Source of the DNA: Lycium barbarum
Taxonomy: Eukaryota > Streptophyta > Magnoliopsida > Solanales > Solanaceae
NCBI RefSeq assembly: GCF_019175385.1
Contig: NC_083341.1
Location: 67,055,800-67,119,799, forward strand
DNA length: 64,000 nucleotides
Reading direction: 5' to 3'
The translations under genes were made by a program, and so were the position numbers. The notes below the pieces were generated by a model. That model saw only the letters and a program-made list of their open reading frames with translations. It was not told the origin of the DNA and ran no database searches. Below are positions 25,417 to 36,482 of the stretch, one piece after another (position 1 is the stretch's first letter; the number at the start of each line of letters is the position of its first letter).

Positions 25417-25428
25417 GCTCTGATACCA
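25417..25428 (-). other. Primer binding site of copy 3 (tRNA-iMet type)
   Basis: The minus strand reads TGGTATCAGAGC, four bases inside the LTR end (...GGGTCGTGACA). This matches the initiator tRNA-Met PBS usual in plant retrotransposons. Confidence 0.9.
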
Positions 25429-25432
25429 CTTT

Positions 25433-27628
25433 TGTCACGACCCGACTCGGGGCCGCGACGAGCTCCCGGTGCTAGCCCACCCAAGCACCCTTTTAGCTTA
25501 CTCTTATACTTACATCTAGGTGAGCCACATAATTATATATACATTTCCATTCATTCGTCAACTAGTCCCAATTGGACAACAGTACATTTATATCACCGTA
25601 GGCATCTATGCCACATCAATGTACATGGGCCACCGTGGCCGACAAAATGATATACAAAACATAGGCCGACAAGGCCGGACATGTCTAACCATATACACAT
25701 GACTACGAGCCTCTAGGAAGAGTATAACATATCACATGAGCGGGACAGGACCCCGCTTTGCCTATAATTATATACACAAAAGAATAGGTACCCAAAAGGT
25801 ATGGCTCCGGAGGAAATGGAGCTCTCTATGAAATCTCCGAAGAGGCAGCTATGGATCAAGTCCGTCTCCCTAAGTACCTGCGGGCATGACGCAGCGTCCA
25901 CAAATAAAAGGACGTCAGTACGAAGAATGTACTGAGTATGTAAAGCATGATCAACATCGATATACAAGCATAATGAACACCATATGAAATAGCATAGGAG
26001 GGGAGACAATAATATCATCGTCATAGTACTTACCTGCTTTTCGTAGGACTTTCTATTTTTCATACGTATTAGTACACCTATGTCATCATTCGTATTCCAT
26101 AATAGTACTCGTACCCTACCTGTGCTCATATCCGTATATATGTCCTCATTCGTATTCTTATACATAGTCTTATCACATTCATATTAATATTATATACATA
26201 GTCCTTTCATATACATAGCATTTACATAGCATACCCGACCGCATAGGATCGGTGTTTCGTACATACTTGGCCAACCAAGGCTCAAGGTTACTCATACATG
26301 GCCCTACCAAGGCTTCAGGGTTATCCGTACCATCTGCAGATGTGTGCGCGTGTTTCGTAATCGTATACATACTTTATACATATTCATATACATATATCCT
26401 ACCCGGCGTTATAAGCTCGGGGTGTCATTATAGCCCTTCATAGGCACATGTGAATATAATAGCCCGTAGGCACCTTTAGCATTATTATTATTATTATTAT
26501 CATCGTCATCACTGACATCATCGTTTTCGCTACATCTCTATCTTATGCTTACTCCTCAAATGGGGTGCGTAGTACATTCGTAGCACGTATCGAGGATCGT
26601 GAGCTTATGAGCTCGGAGTGTCAATCACTTGGATACAACATACTCATATAGAGGATTTAAGAGTTTGGCCAAGGAACCATGCGTTATGAAAGAAGGGTTA
26701 GCCTTACATACCTCCTCGTCGAACTATTCTACACTTGCGCGTACTCCTTCGATGCCCAAGTTTCTACCTTCATTAATATAATAACAATAGCCATTAGTCA
26801 TTCACATTACCCACATTCCTCATTTTACCCTCCATTGACCATTTTAGTATATACTTTTACCATCCAAGTATTTCAACTCCCCAATATGTTAACCAACGTA
26901 TAAATATCATGAATCTTACCTTAGATGATGTAGGGACAAGCTTTGGTTGATAATACTTCACTTTGAGCAAAACCCTAGTTTTTCTCCATTTGCATTTCTT
27001 GACTTGAATGGTATTTAATGGCTTGCTTACACTTGATTCACTTGTTTATGTTGTTGGTGACTTATAATCCTTGAAAACTTATGAAATAAATGTAGAGAGA
27101 TGATTCTAGAGAGAAGTGGTGTAATGTAGAAATGAAATAAAACAAGTCTTGGTCCTCATATTTAATGAATTGAAAATCTGTGCTGAGGTGTACAGTGGTC
27201 GTCCATGGAGGTTTACGGTCCGTATTCCAGTTTACAGACCGTCCCTCGTGGTCGTCTTTAACCCTAAGCAGAACCAGAAACTTTGGCTGCATGCATGGTG
27301 ATTTACGACCTTGGTTTACGGGCCGTAAATCACTTTACGGTCCGTCCTCCTGGTCGTATTTTACCACTTCTCAACTGGGCAGAAAGTTGAAACCTTGCAT
27401 GGCAATTTACGACTGCCAGTTTACGGACCGTATTCCATTTTACGGTCCGTATTTTGCAATTTACGACCACTGGGCAGTTTTGCCAACTTTCAACTTTTCA
27501 CATTTCTCGACTTTTCATTCTAATCATTCTCGTCCAAATACGCACATTGCTCATGAAACATTATACACTCGCACTCATCAGTAGTTCGTTTACTTGCGTA
27601 GCAACGGGAAATTTTCCGAGGTGTAACA
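25433..27628 (-). mobile_element. Complete 2196-bp LTR shared by copies 3 and 4
   Basis: The + strand begins TGTCACGACCC and ends GAGGTGTAACA (element sense TGTTACACCTC...GGGTCGTGACA, TG...CA ends). It serves as 5' LTR of copy 3 and 3' LTR of copy 4, the LTR-internal-LTR-internal-LTR pattern expected from recombination between elements. In element order it holds the U3 palindrome cluster, a GTAAG site (26919), a GTATGT block (26711), the covarying hairpin (25895-25914) and the GCGGGG/CCCCGC hairpin near 25738-25757. Confidence 0.9.
25878..26711 (-). other. Putative LTR intron (array family)
   Basis: In element sense GAG-GTATGTAAGG starts at 26711. A TACTGAC branch-like word lies at 25914-25920 and a hairpin CGTCC/GGACG (25895-25899, 25910-25914) follows. 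The block ends CATGCCCGCAG, with exon-like GT at 25877. The limits are inferred from conservation across LTR families; no transcript data are available. A 52-base putative mini-exon (26712-26763) lies upstream, behind a TAG. Confidence 0.45.
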
Positions 27629-27837
27629 TTCTTCCCCCCATAGGAACATTCGTCCTCGAATGTTAAAGTCTAGGGGATTTCTACAAAAATTTCGCCAGAG
27701 TTCCCCTTATAATATGGCGCTACCATCCTGCCACAACAACCCAAAATATCGATGCCACACAGGGCCACAACGTAACAACATAAAAATTTTGGCCACACAT
27801 GACCCAAAAGCATAAAAGGAAATATACATACCTTATG

Positions 27838-29340
27838 ATCATGACGTCTCATCTTGGGCTTCTTCCACGGGCTGAAATAAATGTGGGTATTTAGATCGCA
27901 TACTTTCTTCTGCTTCCCATGTCATCTCCTCTCAATTGCTATTCCTCCACAGAACTTTAATTGAGGCCACTTGCTTGTTCCTAAGCCTCCGTAACTGCCT
28001 GTCTAATATGGCAATGGGTACCTCTTCATAAGTCAATTTATCTGTCATTGGCACATCATTTACTGGGACGATCCTAGTGGGATCTCCAACACATTTTCGA
28101 AGCATCGAGACATGAAATACTGGATGGACTGACTCAAATTCCGGAGGTAGATCTAACTCATAGGCCACTTTGCCTATTTTGCGCATAATCTCATATGGTC
28201 CAATATAACGGGGACTGAGCTTCCTCTTTTTGCCAAATCTCATAACGCCTTTCATTGGCGACACTTTCAAGAATACCCAATCCTTAACTTGGAACTCTAA
28301 GTCCCTTCGACGATTATCCGCAGAGGACTTCTGGCGACTTTGAGCCGCTAACAACCGATCTTGTACGAGCTTGACTTTATCTATAGCTTGCTGGACCAAA
28401 TCTGGCCCTATCAACTTGGCCTCTCCAGTTTCAAACCACCCAATCGGGGATCTACACTTTCGCCCATATAAATCCTCATACGGTGCCATTTGAATGCTAG
28501 AATGATAACTATTATTGTAAGCAAACTCAATGAGTGGCAAATGGTCATCCCAATTTCCTCCAAGGTCTATCATACATGCTCGTAACATATCCTCGAGAGT
28601 CTGAATAGTGCGTTCAGCTTGCCCATCGGTCTGCGGGTGAAATGCCGTGCCTAGGTGCACTTGGGTCCCTAGACCCTCTTGGAACGATCTCCAAAACTTA
28701 GCTGTAAACTGGGTCCCTCTATCGGAGATAATAGATACTGGGACGCCATGGAGTTTCACTATCTCTTTAAGATAAATCTTCGCATAATCTTCTGCCGCAT
28801 AGGTCGTCCTGACCGGTAAGAAATGAGCTGACTTTGTGAGTCTATCCACAATCACCCATATGGAATCATACTTACATCGAGAATGGGGTAACCCTGTAAT
28901 GAAATCCATATTAATCACTTCCCACTTCCAAGTTGGGATTTCTATAGCTTGCAATAATCCACCCGACTTTTGGTGTTCAATATTCACTTTTTGGCAATTA
29001 GGACACTGAGCTACGAATTCCGCTATATCTTTCTTCATTCCATTCCACCAGTATATAGACTTAAGATCATGATACATTTTCGTCGCTCCGGGGTGTACGG
29101 AGTAACGGGAACAATGAGCTTCCCTCAATATTGGTGACGTAGGCCTACCACATCGGGAACACATAACCTGCCTCGACATCGGAGAACTCCGTCTCCAGAA
29201 ATATCAAATGATGACTCCTCTTTCTGAGGGAGTGTATCTATGTACTGCATTAGCATGGGATCCTCATATATTCGCTCTTTTACTTCCGCTACTAGCGATG
29301 AAACTGCTGAATTCTAAATAGTAGCTCCGCTGCTACCTTA
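27838..29340 (-). pseudogene. Copy 4 integrase and chromodomain, broken
   Basis: The integrase zinc site (CPNCQKVN), the DDE core with HPQTDGQAE, and a chromodomain-like end are present. Lesions are a nonsense codon in the chromodomain (CGA to TGA, near 27932), a 1-bp deletion near 29128 between RNase H and integrase, and a stop at 29338 (TAA). It is homologous to the 620-codon frames of units 1 to 3. Confidence 0.88.
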
Positions 29341-30264
29341 GTCCACTACTCGGACTCCTAGGCTAGCTAACTGTTGAAGCTCATGGGCCATCTCTTTCTT
29401 TTCTGGTCGTACATCACTTAGACTTCCCATGGATCTGCGGCTAAGAGCGTCAGCCACAACGTTAGCCCTTCTGGGGTGATACAAGATATCAACATCATAA
29501 TCCTTTAGCAACTCCAACCATCGTCGTTGCCGCAAATTCAACTCTTTCTGCCTGAAGATATACTGAAGGCTCTTATGATCTGTATAAACATCCACATGGA
29601 CACCATATAAATAATGTCGCCATATCTTTAATGCATGGACCACTGCGGCTAATTCTAAATCATGGGTCGGGTAATTCTGTTCATGTTTCCGCAATTGCCT
29701 AGAAGCGTACGCAATCACCTTACCGTGTTGCATCAGTACACAACCTAGACCGACGCCTGAAGCATCGCAATAAACAACATACCCTTCCAATCCCTCTGGA
29801 AGTGTCAAGACTGGGGCAGAAGTCAATCTATCTTTCAACTCTTGGAAGCTACTCTCGCAGGCATCTGTCCTTTGAAACTTAGCTGACTTCTGAGTCAACT
29901 TTGTGAGCGGTGCAGAAATAGAAGAGAAACCTTCAACAAATCTTCTGTAATAACCTGCTAAGCCCAAAAAGCTACGAACCTCCGTAGGAGTCGTAGGCCT
30001 TGGCCAAGTCTTCACGGCCTCAATCTTTTGGCTATCCACCTGAATCCCATCAGCTGCAACAATATGGCCCAGAAATGATACTGAGTTCAACCAAAACTCA
30101 CACTTGGAGAATTTTGTAAACAACTCTCGAGCTCGCAGAACTCCAAGGACTATACGCAGATGTTCCGCATGATCTGTCTCGGATCTAGAATACACCAGGA
30201 TATCGTCGATGAATACAATCACGAATAGATCCAGAAAAGGTCTGAATACATTATTCATTAAGCC
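29341..30264 (-). pseudogene. Copy 4 RT C-terminal part and RNase H
   Basis: It contains the catalytic box [10 protein letters not shown], with the normal Leu that units 1 to 3 have as Pro. It runs without a break through [11 protein letters not shown] and [10 protein letters not shown] into RNase H, showing that RT and RNase H were one frame. A 1-bp deletion at about 30264 separates it from the RT N-terminal part. Confidence 0.9.
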
Positions 30265-30830
30265 ATAAATGCTGTCGGTGCATTAGTTAACCCAAACGAC
30301 ATTACTCGGAACTTGAAATGGCCATATCTTGTTCTGAAAGCTGTCTTAGGGATATATTTCTCCCTAACTCTTACTTGGTGGTACCCGGACCTCAAATCAA
30401 TCTTTGAAAACCATTTGACACTTTGCAATTGATCAAATAAATCATCGGTCCTCGAAAGAGGATACTTGTTTTTAATCGTCACTTTATTCAATTGCCGATA
30501 ATCAATGCACATTCTCAAGGAGCCATCCTTCTTTCGGACGAACAATACGGGTGCTCCCCACGGGGATGAACTAGGCCTAATGAAGCCTTTATCAAGCAAG
30601 TCCCTCAATTGCTCCTTCAACTCTTTCAATTCTGCGGGTGCCATTATATATGGAGGAATAGATATAGGTGTGGTTCCTGGCAACACATCAATGGTAAAAT
30701 CAATCTCCCGTTCGGGAGGAAGGCCTGGAAGTTCTTCCGGGAACACATCCGGAAATTCGTTCACCACTGGAACTGACTGTAGGGTCGGCAACTCAGCTTC
30801 TACATCTTGAACTCGTACTAGATGATAAAT
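30265..30830 (-). pseudogene. Copy 4 RT N-terminal part
   Basis: It contains [19 protein letters not shown] and [10 protein letters not shown]. Upstream the frame reaches the same TGA that closes gag-PR in the other copies. Several substitutions differ from units 1 to 3. Confidence 0.88.
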
Positions 30831-31746
30831 TCACCCTTTTGTGATCATTTTCCTTGCCTTTAGATAGGAAATAAACCTACCTTTTGGTGATGCCGCATTC
30901 CCTTTCCATTCTAAGACTGGTTCTCCCGGAAACTGGAAACGAACCATATTCATTCGGCAATCAACATTGGCATAACAAGAAGCCAACCAATCCATGCCCA
31001 TAATAACATCAAAATCTACCATTTCTAGCTCATGCAAATCAATCATGGTACGACGATCACAAATCACAATCACACAATTCCTATATACTCGGCTAGCTAT
31101 TACCGATTCACCCACGGGTGTAGACACCTCAAAAGGTTTGATAGACTCCGGCTCAATTATAAATCGACCCACAATATATGGAGTAACATATGATAATGTG
31201 GATCCCGGATCAATCAAAGCATATACATCATGAGAGAATATCGATAATATACCTGTGACCACATTAGGAGAAGACTCAAGATCTCGGCGTCTAGCCAAAG
31301 CATAAATACTGTGCTGAGGACCGCTAGTACTGGGAGCTCTGTCTCTACCTCTACCATGGCCGACTGGCGCATGTGAACCTGGCCCCGTAAGGCGCATAGA
31401 TGCCGAAGATCAGGCTACCGACCCTGATGGTGGGGTCCTACCTCTACCATGTACTGAGGGGCAATCACGCATAATATAGCCTGGTCGACCACATGAATAG
31501 CAACCATATGAACCCAATCGGCATTGACCCCAATGCGACTTCCCACACTGGGAACATCGTGGTATAGGTGGCCTTGACTGGCCTGAATCACCTCTAAACT
31601 GGGACCCCGAATAACTCTGACTCAGCCCGGGATGAGTAGATCTATCAAGGTTCTGGCCTGAAAACCGTGGAGGTGCACTGGTCATAGAATAGCCCGAATG
31701 TCTAGGGAACTGTTGCCTGTGTCCGCCTCTGGACTCACTTATTGGG
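30831..31746 (-). pseudogene. Copy 4 gag C-terminal part and protease, broken
   Basis: The protease box [11 protein letters not shown] and both zinc knuckles are present. A TGA near 31410 splits the region. At 31746 a 91-bp deletion (flanked by GCC microhomology when compared with unit 1, 10785-10875) removes part of the basic linker and shifts the frame. Confidence 0.85.
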
Positions 31747-32548
31747 CCTGAATGCGTGCAATATCCATACCGTCCTGAAGGGACGCAATCAAGCATTTAT
31801 CCATCAAGTGTGGCCCTAGGCCCTTTACGAATTGGTGTAGCCTGTCGCCCATATCTGCCACCATGGCCGAAACATACCTAGCCAAGGAGTTAAAGCGGAG
31901 GATATACTCTAGGGCACTCATACTACGTTGTCTCAAATTTAAGAACTTATCGGCCCTTGCTCGCCGAACTTCTGGAGGCATATAGTGACGGAGAAAAGCA
32001 TCAACAAACTCTTGCCATACCGGGGGAGGTGAATTTGCTCACCGTGAAGCCATCCATACCGTATACCATTGAATCGAGACATCTCTCAATCTATATGACG
32101 CTAACTCCACTGACTCGGTGTCCGAAACATGTATCAACCGGAGCGTCCTTAGTATACCATCAATAAAGTCCTGGGGATCCTCCTCCGGCTTTGACCCAAA
32201 GAATTTCGGGGGGTTCAAAGTAATGAAATCACGGGCCCTTGCACTAACAACCCTATCACCATACCCTGAACCTTGCCTCTGAGCCTGGGCCGCAACCAAC
32301 TGGGTCAACAAATTAATGACCTCTTTCACATCTTGGCCAGAAGCATTCGGTGGAGGAGCTGGAAGTGCTGGAGCTGGGGCTGAGGCTCCCTCACGCTCCT
32401 CAGTAATAGGCACTGTCTGGGAGGACTGAGATTGAGCCGCACTCTGGGACTCACTTTCCTCTACTACCGGTGGCGGTGCTTTCTTAGCCCGCTTCTCTGC
32501 CACCGTCTTGCCCTTTTGGGCTGCCGTAGCCTTTCCCTTTTTAGGCAT
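31747..32548 (-). pseudogene. Copy 4 gag N-terminal part
   Basis: The ATG is at 32548 (MPKKGK...). The N-terminal domain runs without the TAA of units 1 and 2 into the capsid region (GSKPEEDPQDFIDG) for 180 codons, then breaks near 32040. The frame resumes as MPPEVRRARADKFLN. Confidence 0.87.
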
Positions 32549-32742
32549 CTCTGAAATACACAACACACGATTTAGGAGCAAGAATTTCCTACATCATAGC
32601 TCTATCGCACGATTCTTATGAAGAAAGAAGGTCATTTATTCCTAAAATGTCCGCAGCTTCTTGTTTATAAGTGTGGCGCGCAACACACCCATAACCAAGA
32701 CTCTACTAGACACGGCTCGTAGACACACCCTAGGACTGAACT

Positions 32743-32754
32743 GCTCTGATACCA
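32743..32754 (-). other. Primer binding site of copy 4 (tRNA-iMet type)
   Basis: The minus strand reads TGGTATCAGAGC, four bases from the LTR end at 32759. Confidence 0.9.
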
Positions 32755-33399
32755 CTTTTGTCACGACCCGACTCGGGGCCGGGACGAGCTCCCGGTGCTA
32801 GCCCACCCAAGCACCCTCTTAGCTTACTCTTATACTTACATCTAGGTGAGCCACATAATTATATATACATTTCCATTCATTCGTCAACTAGTTGTTACAC
32901 TCCATAATAATCCGTGCTACTTGAAGTAAAACAAGAAAAAAATGAGTTATGAAGGTTCAAGGAAAGTTAGTCGGGTTAGTAAGAATATCGTTATATATAT
33001 GGTTGCCTTAAGTATCCCGAGGTGACATGGTAACCTAAAGGATTTGAAATCATGTTATGAGTATGTATATGAGTGTGTATATGTATGTATAAGAGGTTAC
33101 ATGAGGTTGGAAGAGGATTAGAAGTTAAACGAAATGAATCGGAACAACTTCAGTAAAAATTTCGGACCCGATTTTAGCCTATATTGTAGGAGGCATATCG
33201 CCTAGCATATGAGGAGTTTTAAGGTGTTTCAAAAGCCTAAAATTAAGTTCATCGAGTCTAGTTTCCAACGCAACAAACCTCTCATCAAAATGATATCGGG
33301 ATAAGGAGATATGGACGATTCAATTTGGGCTGGCAGGGCAGCAAGTTTGGACCCGACCCAAACACTCATATTTCGGCCCATGAGGCCCATTAAACTTAA

Positions 33400-33407
33400 T
33401 ATATAAG
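33400..33407 (+). promoter_or_regulatory. Possible TATA box of the solo LTR
   Basis: TATATAAG lies about 225 bp before the first GTAA donor-like site. The sequence is a good TATA consensus; its use as a promoter is inferred. Confidence 0.4.
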
Positions 33408-34932
33408 CCACCACTTTTCCCTATATCACTTCACACGACTTAAACAGATCCAAGAACCCTTATTTTCTCTCCCAAACCCCCTTTCTAATTGAGCCATCAT
33501 ATAAGCTAAATCCTAGACCCTTGACATGATATTAGTTAAAGAGAAGTTGTAGCCTAAGTTTTCCTTGTGTTGTAAGCAAGAAGCTGGAAAGAGGAACAAG
33601 ATTCTTGAAGATTCTGATTGTTAAAGGTAATTTCAAACTCCTACTCATGTTATTAATTTGGATTAAAGGTTTAATATGGTGTATACATGGAGGAAACGTT
33701 GATATACAAGCGATATATGGACTTAGATGTTATCGTAAGTTAGGGACTGTTGTTGTTGAAGTTGAAGTGGGCTGTGTGCTATAAACTTAGGTGAAATGAT
33801 GCTTAATATTCTTGTACATGTATTGGAAATGGATTGAATGTGTTGTAGTATGGATAAATGAATGAAAATCATGAAGTTGTTGTAGTTGTGTTGAAGCCGT
33901 GTGAGGGGGCTGTTTTAGAGGAATTTGTGGACTGTTTTGTGTCACATTTTGATTGTTGTTGTTATGGACATTGTGGTGTATTGTGTGCATGTTGAATATG
34001 TGAATTAAGGTGTTAAAGAAATGAATTATGTTGAAGCATATAAGCAGTCCAAAACAGTGGACTGTTTTAGTGCTAGAGGTGAATTTGTATGTGTTGAGTG
34101 TTGATTCTTGTTGTGAACGTTTAGTGAAAGTGAAGTGCAATGATTCAGGTCGAAATTGGAATGAATTGTGGGCTGTTATAAGAATGTAAATGATGCTAAA
34201 ACAGTTCCAAGGATCATGAAAGTAATGTCATTAAACATGTTGTTGTCGTTGTAAGGTTTTAGTGTCGACAATGTAGCTATTTGCGTACGAATTTGGTGAT
34301 ATATTTATCTTGTGACTGCTGGTCGTATTTTACTGAAATTATATGAAATGAAGACATGAAATAATGTGTAAGAATCATATGTGGTTTGCTTGGTATGTTC
34401 GTAAACGTTTGCAAGAATTCCGGGCACCTTTATGTTGTTGGTTAGGGACTGTTTTGGGCGTGTTGATTGGTTAGGGACTGTTTTGGGCGTGTTGTGGTTA
34501 GGAACTGTTTTGGACATGTTGTATTCTTTAAATTGGAAATACTAATGATTGTTAAGAATATATATTGTATTTACGTTGTTTGGGTTGTTGTAAAGTTGTT
34601 ACACGAAAACGTTAAGGCTACGGATTATTAGGAGTAACTTGAGAATGTAGTAGCCGTATGTGAATCGTTATGGAATGTTGTGAATGTGGGCTATTTGGAA
34701 TGTTATGTGGGCTGTCCGGATTGGTATTGAACATATGATTATTGATGTTGGGGTGGTTGTATGTAGTTGATTTGAATGCGAACGAAACGTCGTCTAAATG
34801 TTTGAAAGGGATTGTTGACGTTAAAGTACGTATTGAATTCCCTCGTAGACTAATTGTAGCTCTTGATGTCTTGATATAGGATAAGTGTTTTTGGGCATCA
34901 AGTACAAGTTATAATACGACTAAACGCTAAAG

Positions 34933-35930
34933 GTATGTAAAGCTTATTCCTTCTTTTCTTGGCATGTCCTAGACGTAAGTATGAAATGATATGAACCTTG
35001 GGGTAAATTCTATTCTCTAGTTCCATGCATGACTTATGATTCTATATTTCCTTAATGCTATTGTCACGAGCCTACTACATGATTGACTAATGAATGATGT
35101 ATAGAAGTTCCTACTCTTAAAAGAATGGCATGAATAGAAGTATACTTGATTTTCAAAAGCTACATCATGAAAATTGATACATGTACATGAAAGCTGAAAC
35201 GTTCCTTGCTATGGCTTATAATGAGAGTTGAAAAGAATTGAATATGATTATTATCCCAATACTTTAGAGCTGGTTAGTTGCTTATCTATTGAGTCTCAAA
35301 AGATGCATTTCATATATGTGGTTGCTTATTATTCTGCTCGTGCTTATCGCTATATCCTTCACTGAGTCCCGGGCCAGGACACGTTCTCGTGCGCACATCT
35401 ACTATATTATTACCGAGTCCCTCATTAAAGGGCCGGGACACGTATATGTTTATGTTTATGATGCTATGACTATATTCACCGAGTCCCTCACTAGAGGGCC
35501 GGGACACGTTATATATATATATGATGATATGATGATGTGATGATATGATGTTATGGAGATGGTGGCCAAGAGGGCATATATATTCCTTATTACCGAGTCC
35601 CTTACGAAAGGGCCGGGACACGTCTATGTGCATGTTTATGATACTATGATTTTAATTACCGAGCCCCTCACTAGAGGGCCGGGACACGTATACATGTTAT
35701 ATACAGAATGATTATGCAGCTTTGATTACAAAACACTATATTGACATTGATATGAGAATGATACAGATGAAATATGTTCAAAGGCAAGTCTTTATGAAAT
35801 TCTGTTAATTGCATTGAGTCCTATACATCTTATCTCAGTATGAGTCTATCACTATGTTTCATGCTTTACATGCTCAGTACATATTCCGTACTGACCCCCT
35901 TTCTTTGGGGGGCTGCGTTCATGCCCGCAG
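34933..35930 (+). other. Putative LTR intron (solo LTR)
   Basis: It begins AAAG-GTATGTAAAGC and ends ATGCCCGCAG-GTACAG. TACTGAC lies at 35889-35895 and the CCCCC/GGGGG hairpin at 35895-35899 and 35908-35912. The hairpin repeat array lies inside it. Splicing is inferred, not shown. Confidence 0.45.
35355..35690 (+). repeat. Tandem hairpin repeats in the solo LTR
   Basis: Four or five copies of a roughly 30-base unit, accGAGTCCC - loop - GGGCCGGGACACG, lie at about 35412, 35478, 35592 and 35657, with a variant at about 35363. Inner stems change on both sides in at least one copy (CCCTC/GAGGG versus CCCTT/AAGGG). Confidence 0.75.
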
Positions 35931-36482
35931 GTACAGACGTTCATTTCGGAGATCCGCCAGCTTAGGACACTTATTCAGCTATTTTGACTGCTCATTTGTT
36001 CCGGAGCCTAGCTTGTGGTATAACTCCCTTATGTTGAATTCATATGAGTTTATTTGGGTACGGCGGGGCCCTGTCCCGCCATATGATACGGTCATTACTC
36101 TTAGAGGTCTGTGGACATTTGTGTGGGTCTGTTTATGGTTGTTGACGCGTTTTATGATTATGACATATGTTTGGGGCATACCCATTCGTAATGGCAGCCT
36201 TGTCGGCTTGCATATATATGTATGTTTGGTATGTTGCATATCGTGGAAGCCTTGTCGGCTTGCGTAGGAATATATATATGTTGTTGTTTAAAAATTTTAA
36301 TTATTCAGGAGACAGGTGCCTACGACATACAAAAAAAAATATTTTGACAGCTTTAAAAAAACACCATACCTTTTTATACAAATAAGTTCATGACATACTA
36401 GTTATAAATGATTATAGTTAACAAGTGACATGAGTGTCCAATTCGGGCACTAGTCACGGCCTACGGGGTTGGGTCGTGACAC

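Larger units (their letters stand above)
18596..25432 (-). repeat. Tandem unit 3, the only one with complete leader and 5' LTR
   Basis: It begins with the same flank and truncated 3' LTR as units 1 and 2, but runs through the full leader and PBS into the complete LTR at 25433. It is the ancestral right-hand end of the duplicated block. Confidence 0.85.
27629..32758 (-). mobile_element. Copy 4 internal region
   Basis: PPT, pol, gag, leader and PBS lie between the LTRs 25433-27628 and 32759-38551. It does not carry the pol TAA of units 1 to 3 (its codon is CAA, near 29695), so it is an independent copy. It has its own lesions: two 1-bp deletions in pol, several nonsense codons and a 91-bp deletion in gag. 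Confidence 0.9.
32893..36482 (+). mobile_element. Solo LTR, 3590 bp, with 5-bp TSD CTAGT
   Basis: It begins TGTTACACTCC and ends GGGTCGTGACA, with CTAGT at 32888-32892 and 36483-36487. It has no gag, pol, PBS or PPT inside, so it is a solo LTR left by recombination of an inserted element. It contains a TATATAAG box (33400), a GTAA site (33627), a putative 53-base mini-exon (34880-34932), a GTATGT block (34933), hairpin repeats (35355-35690), the covarying hairpin (35895-35912) and the GGCGGG/CCCGCC hairpin (36062-36080). Confidence 0.92.

Noticed and set aside
33787..34517. Minus-strand frames in the solo LTR
   Set aside because: Low-complexity translation of TTG/GTT-rich LTR DNA; no homology seen.
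35355..35690. CRISPR-like regular repeats
   Set aside because: The repeats are imperfect, palindromic and inside a plant LTR. Spacers are not unique sequences of constant size.
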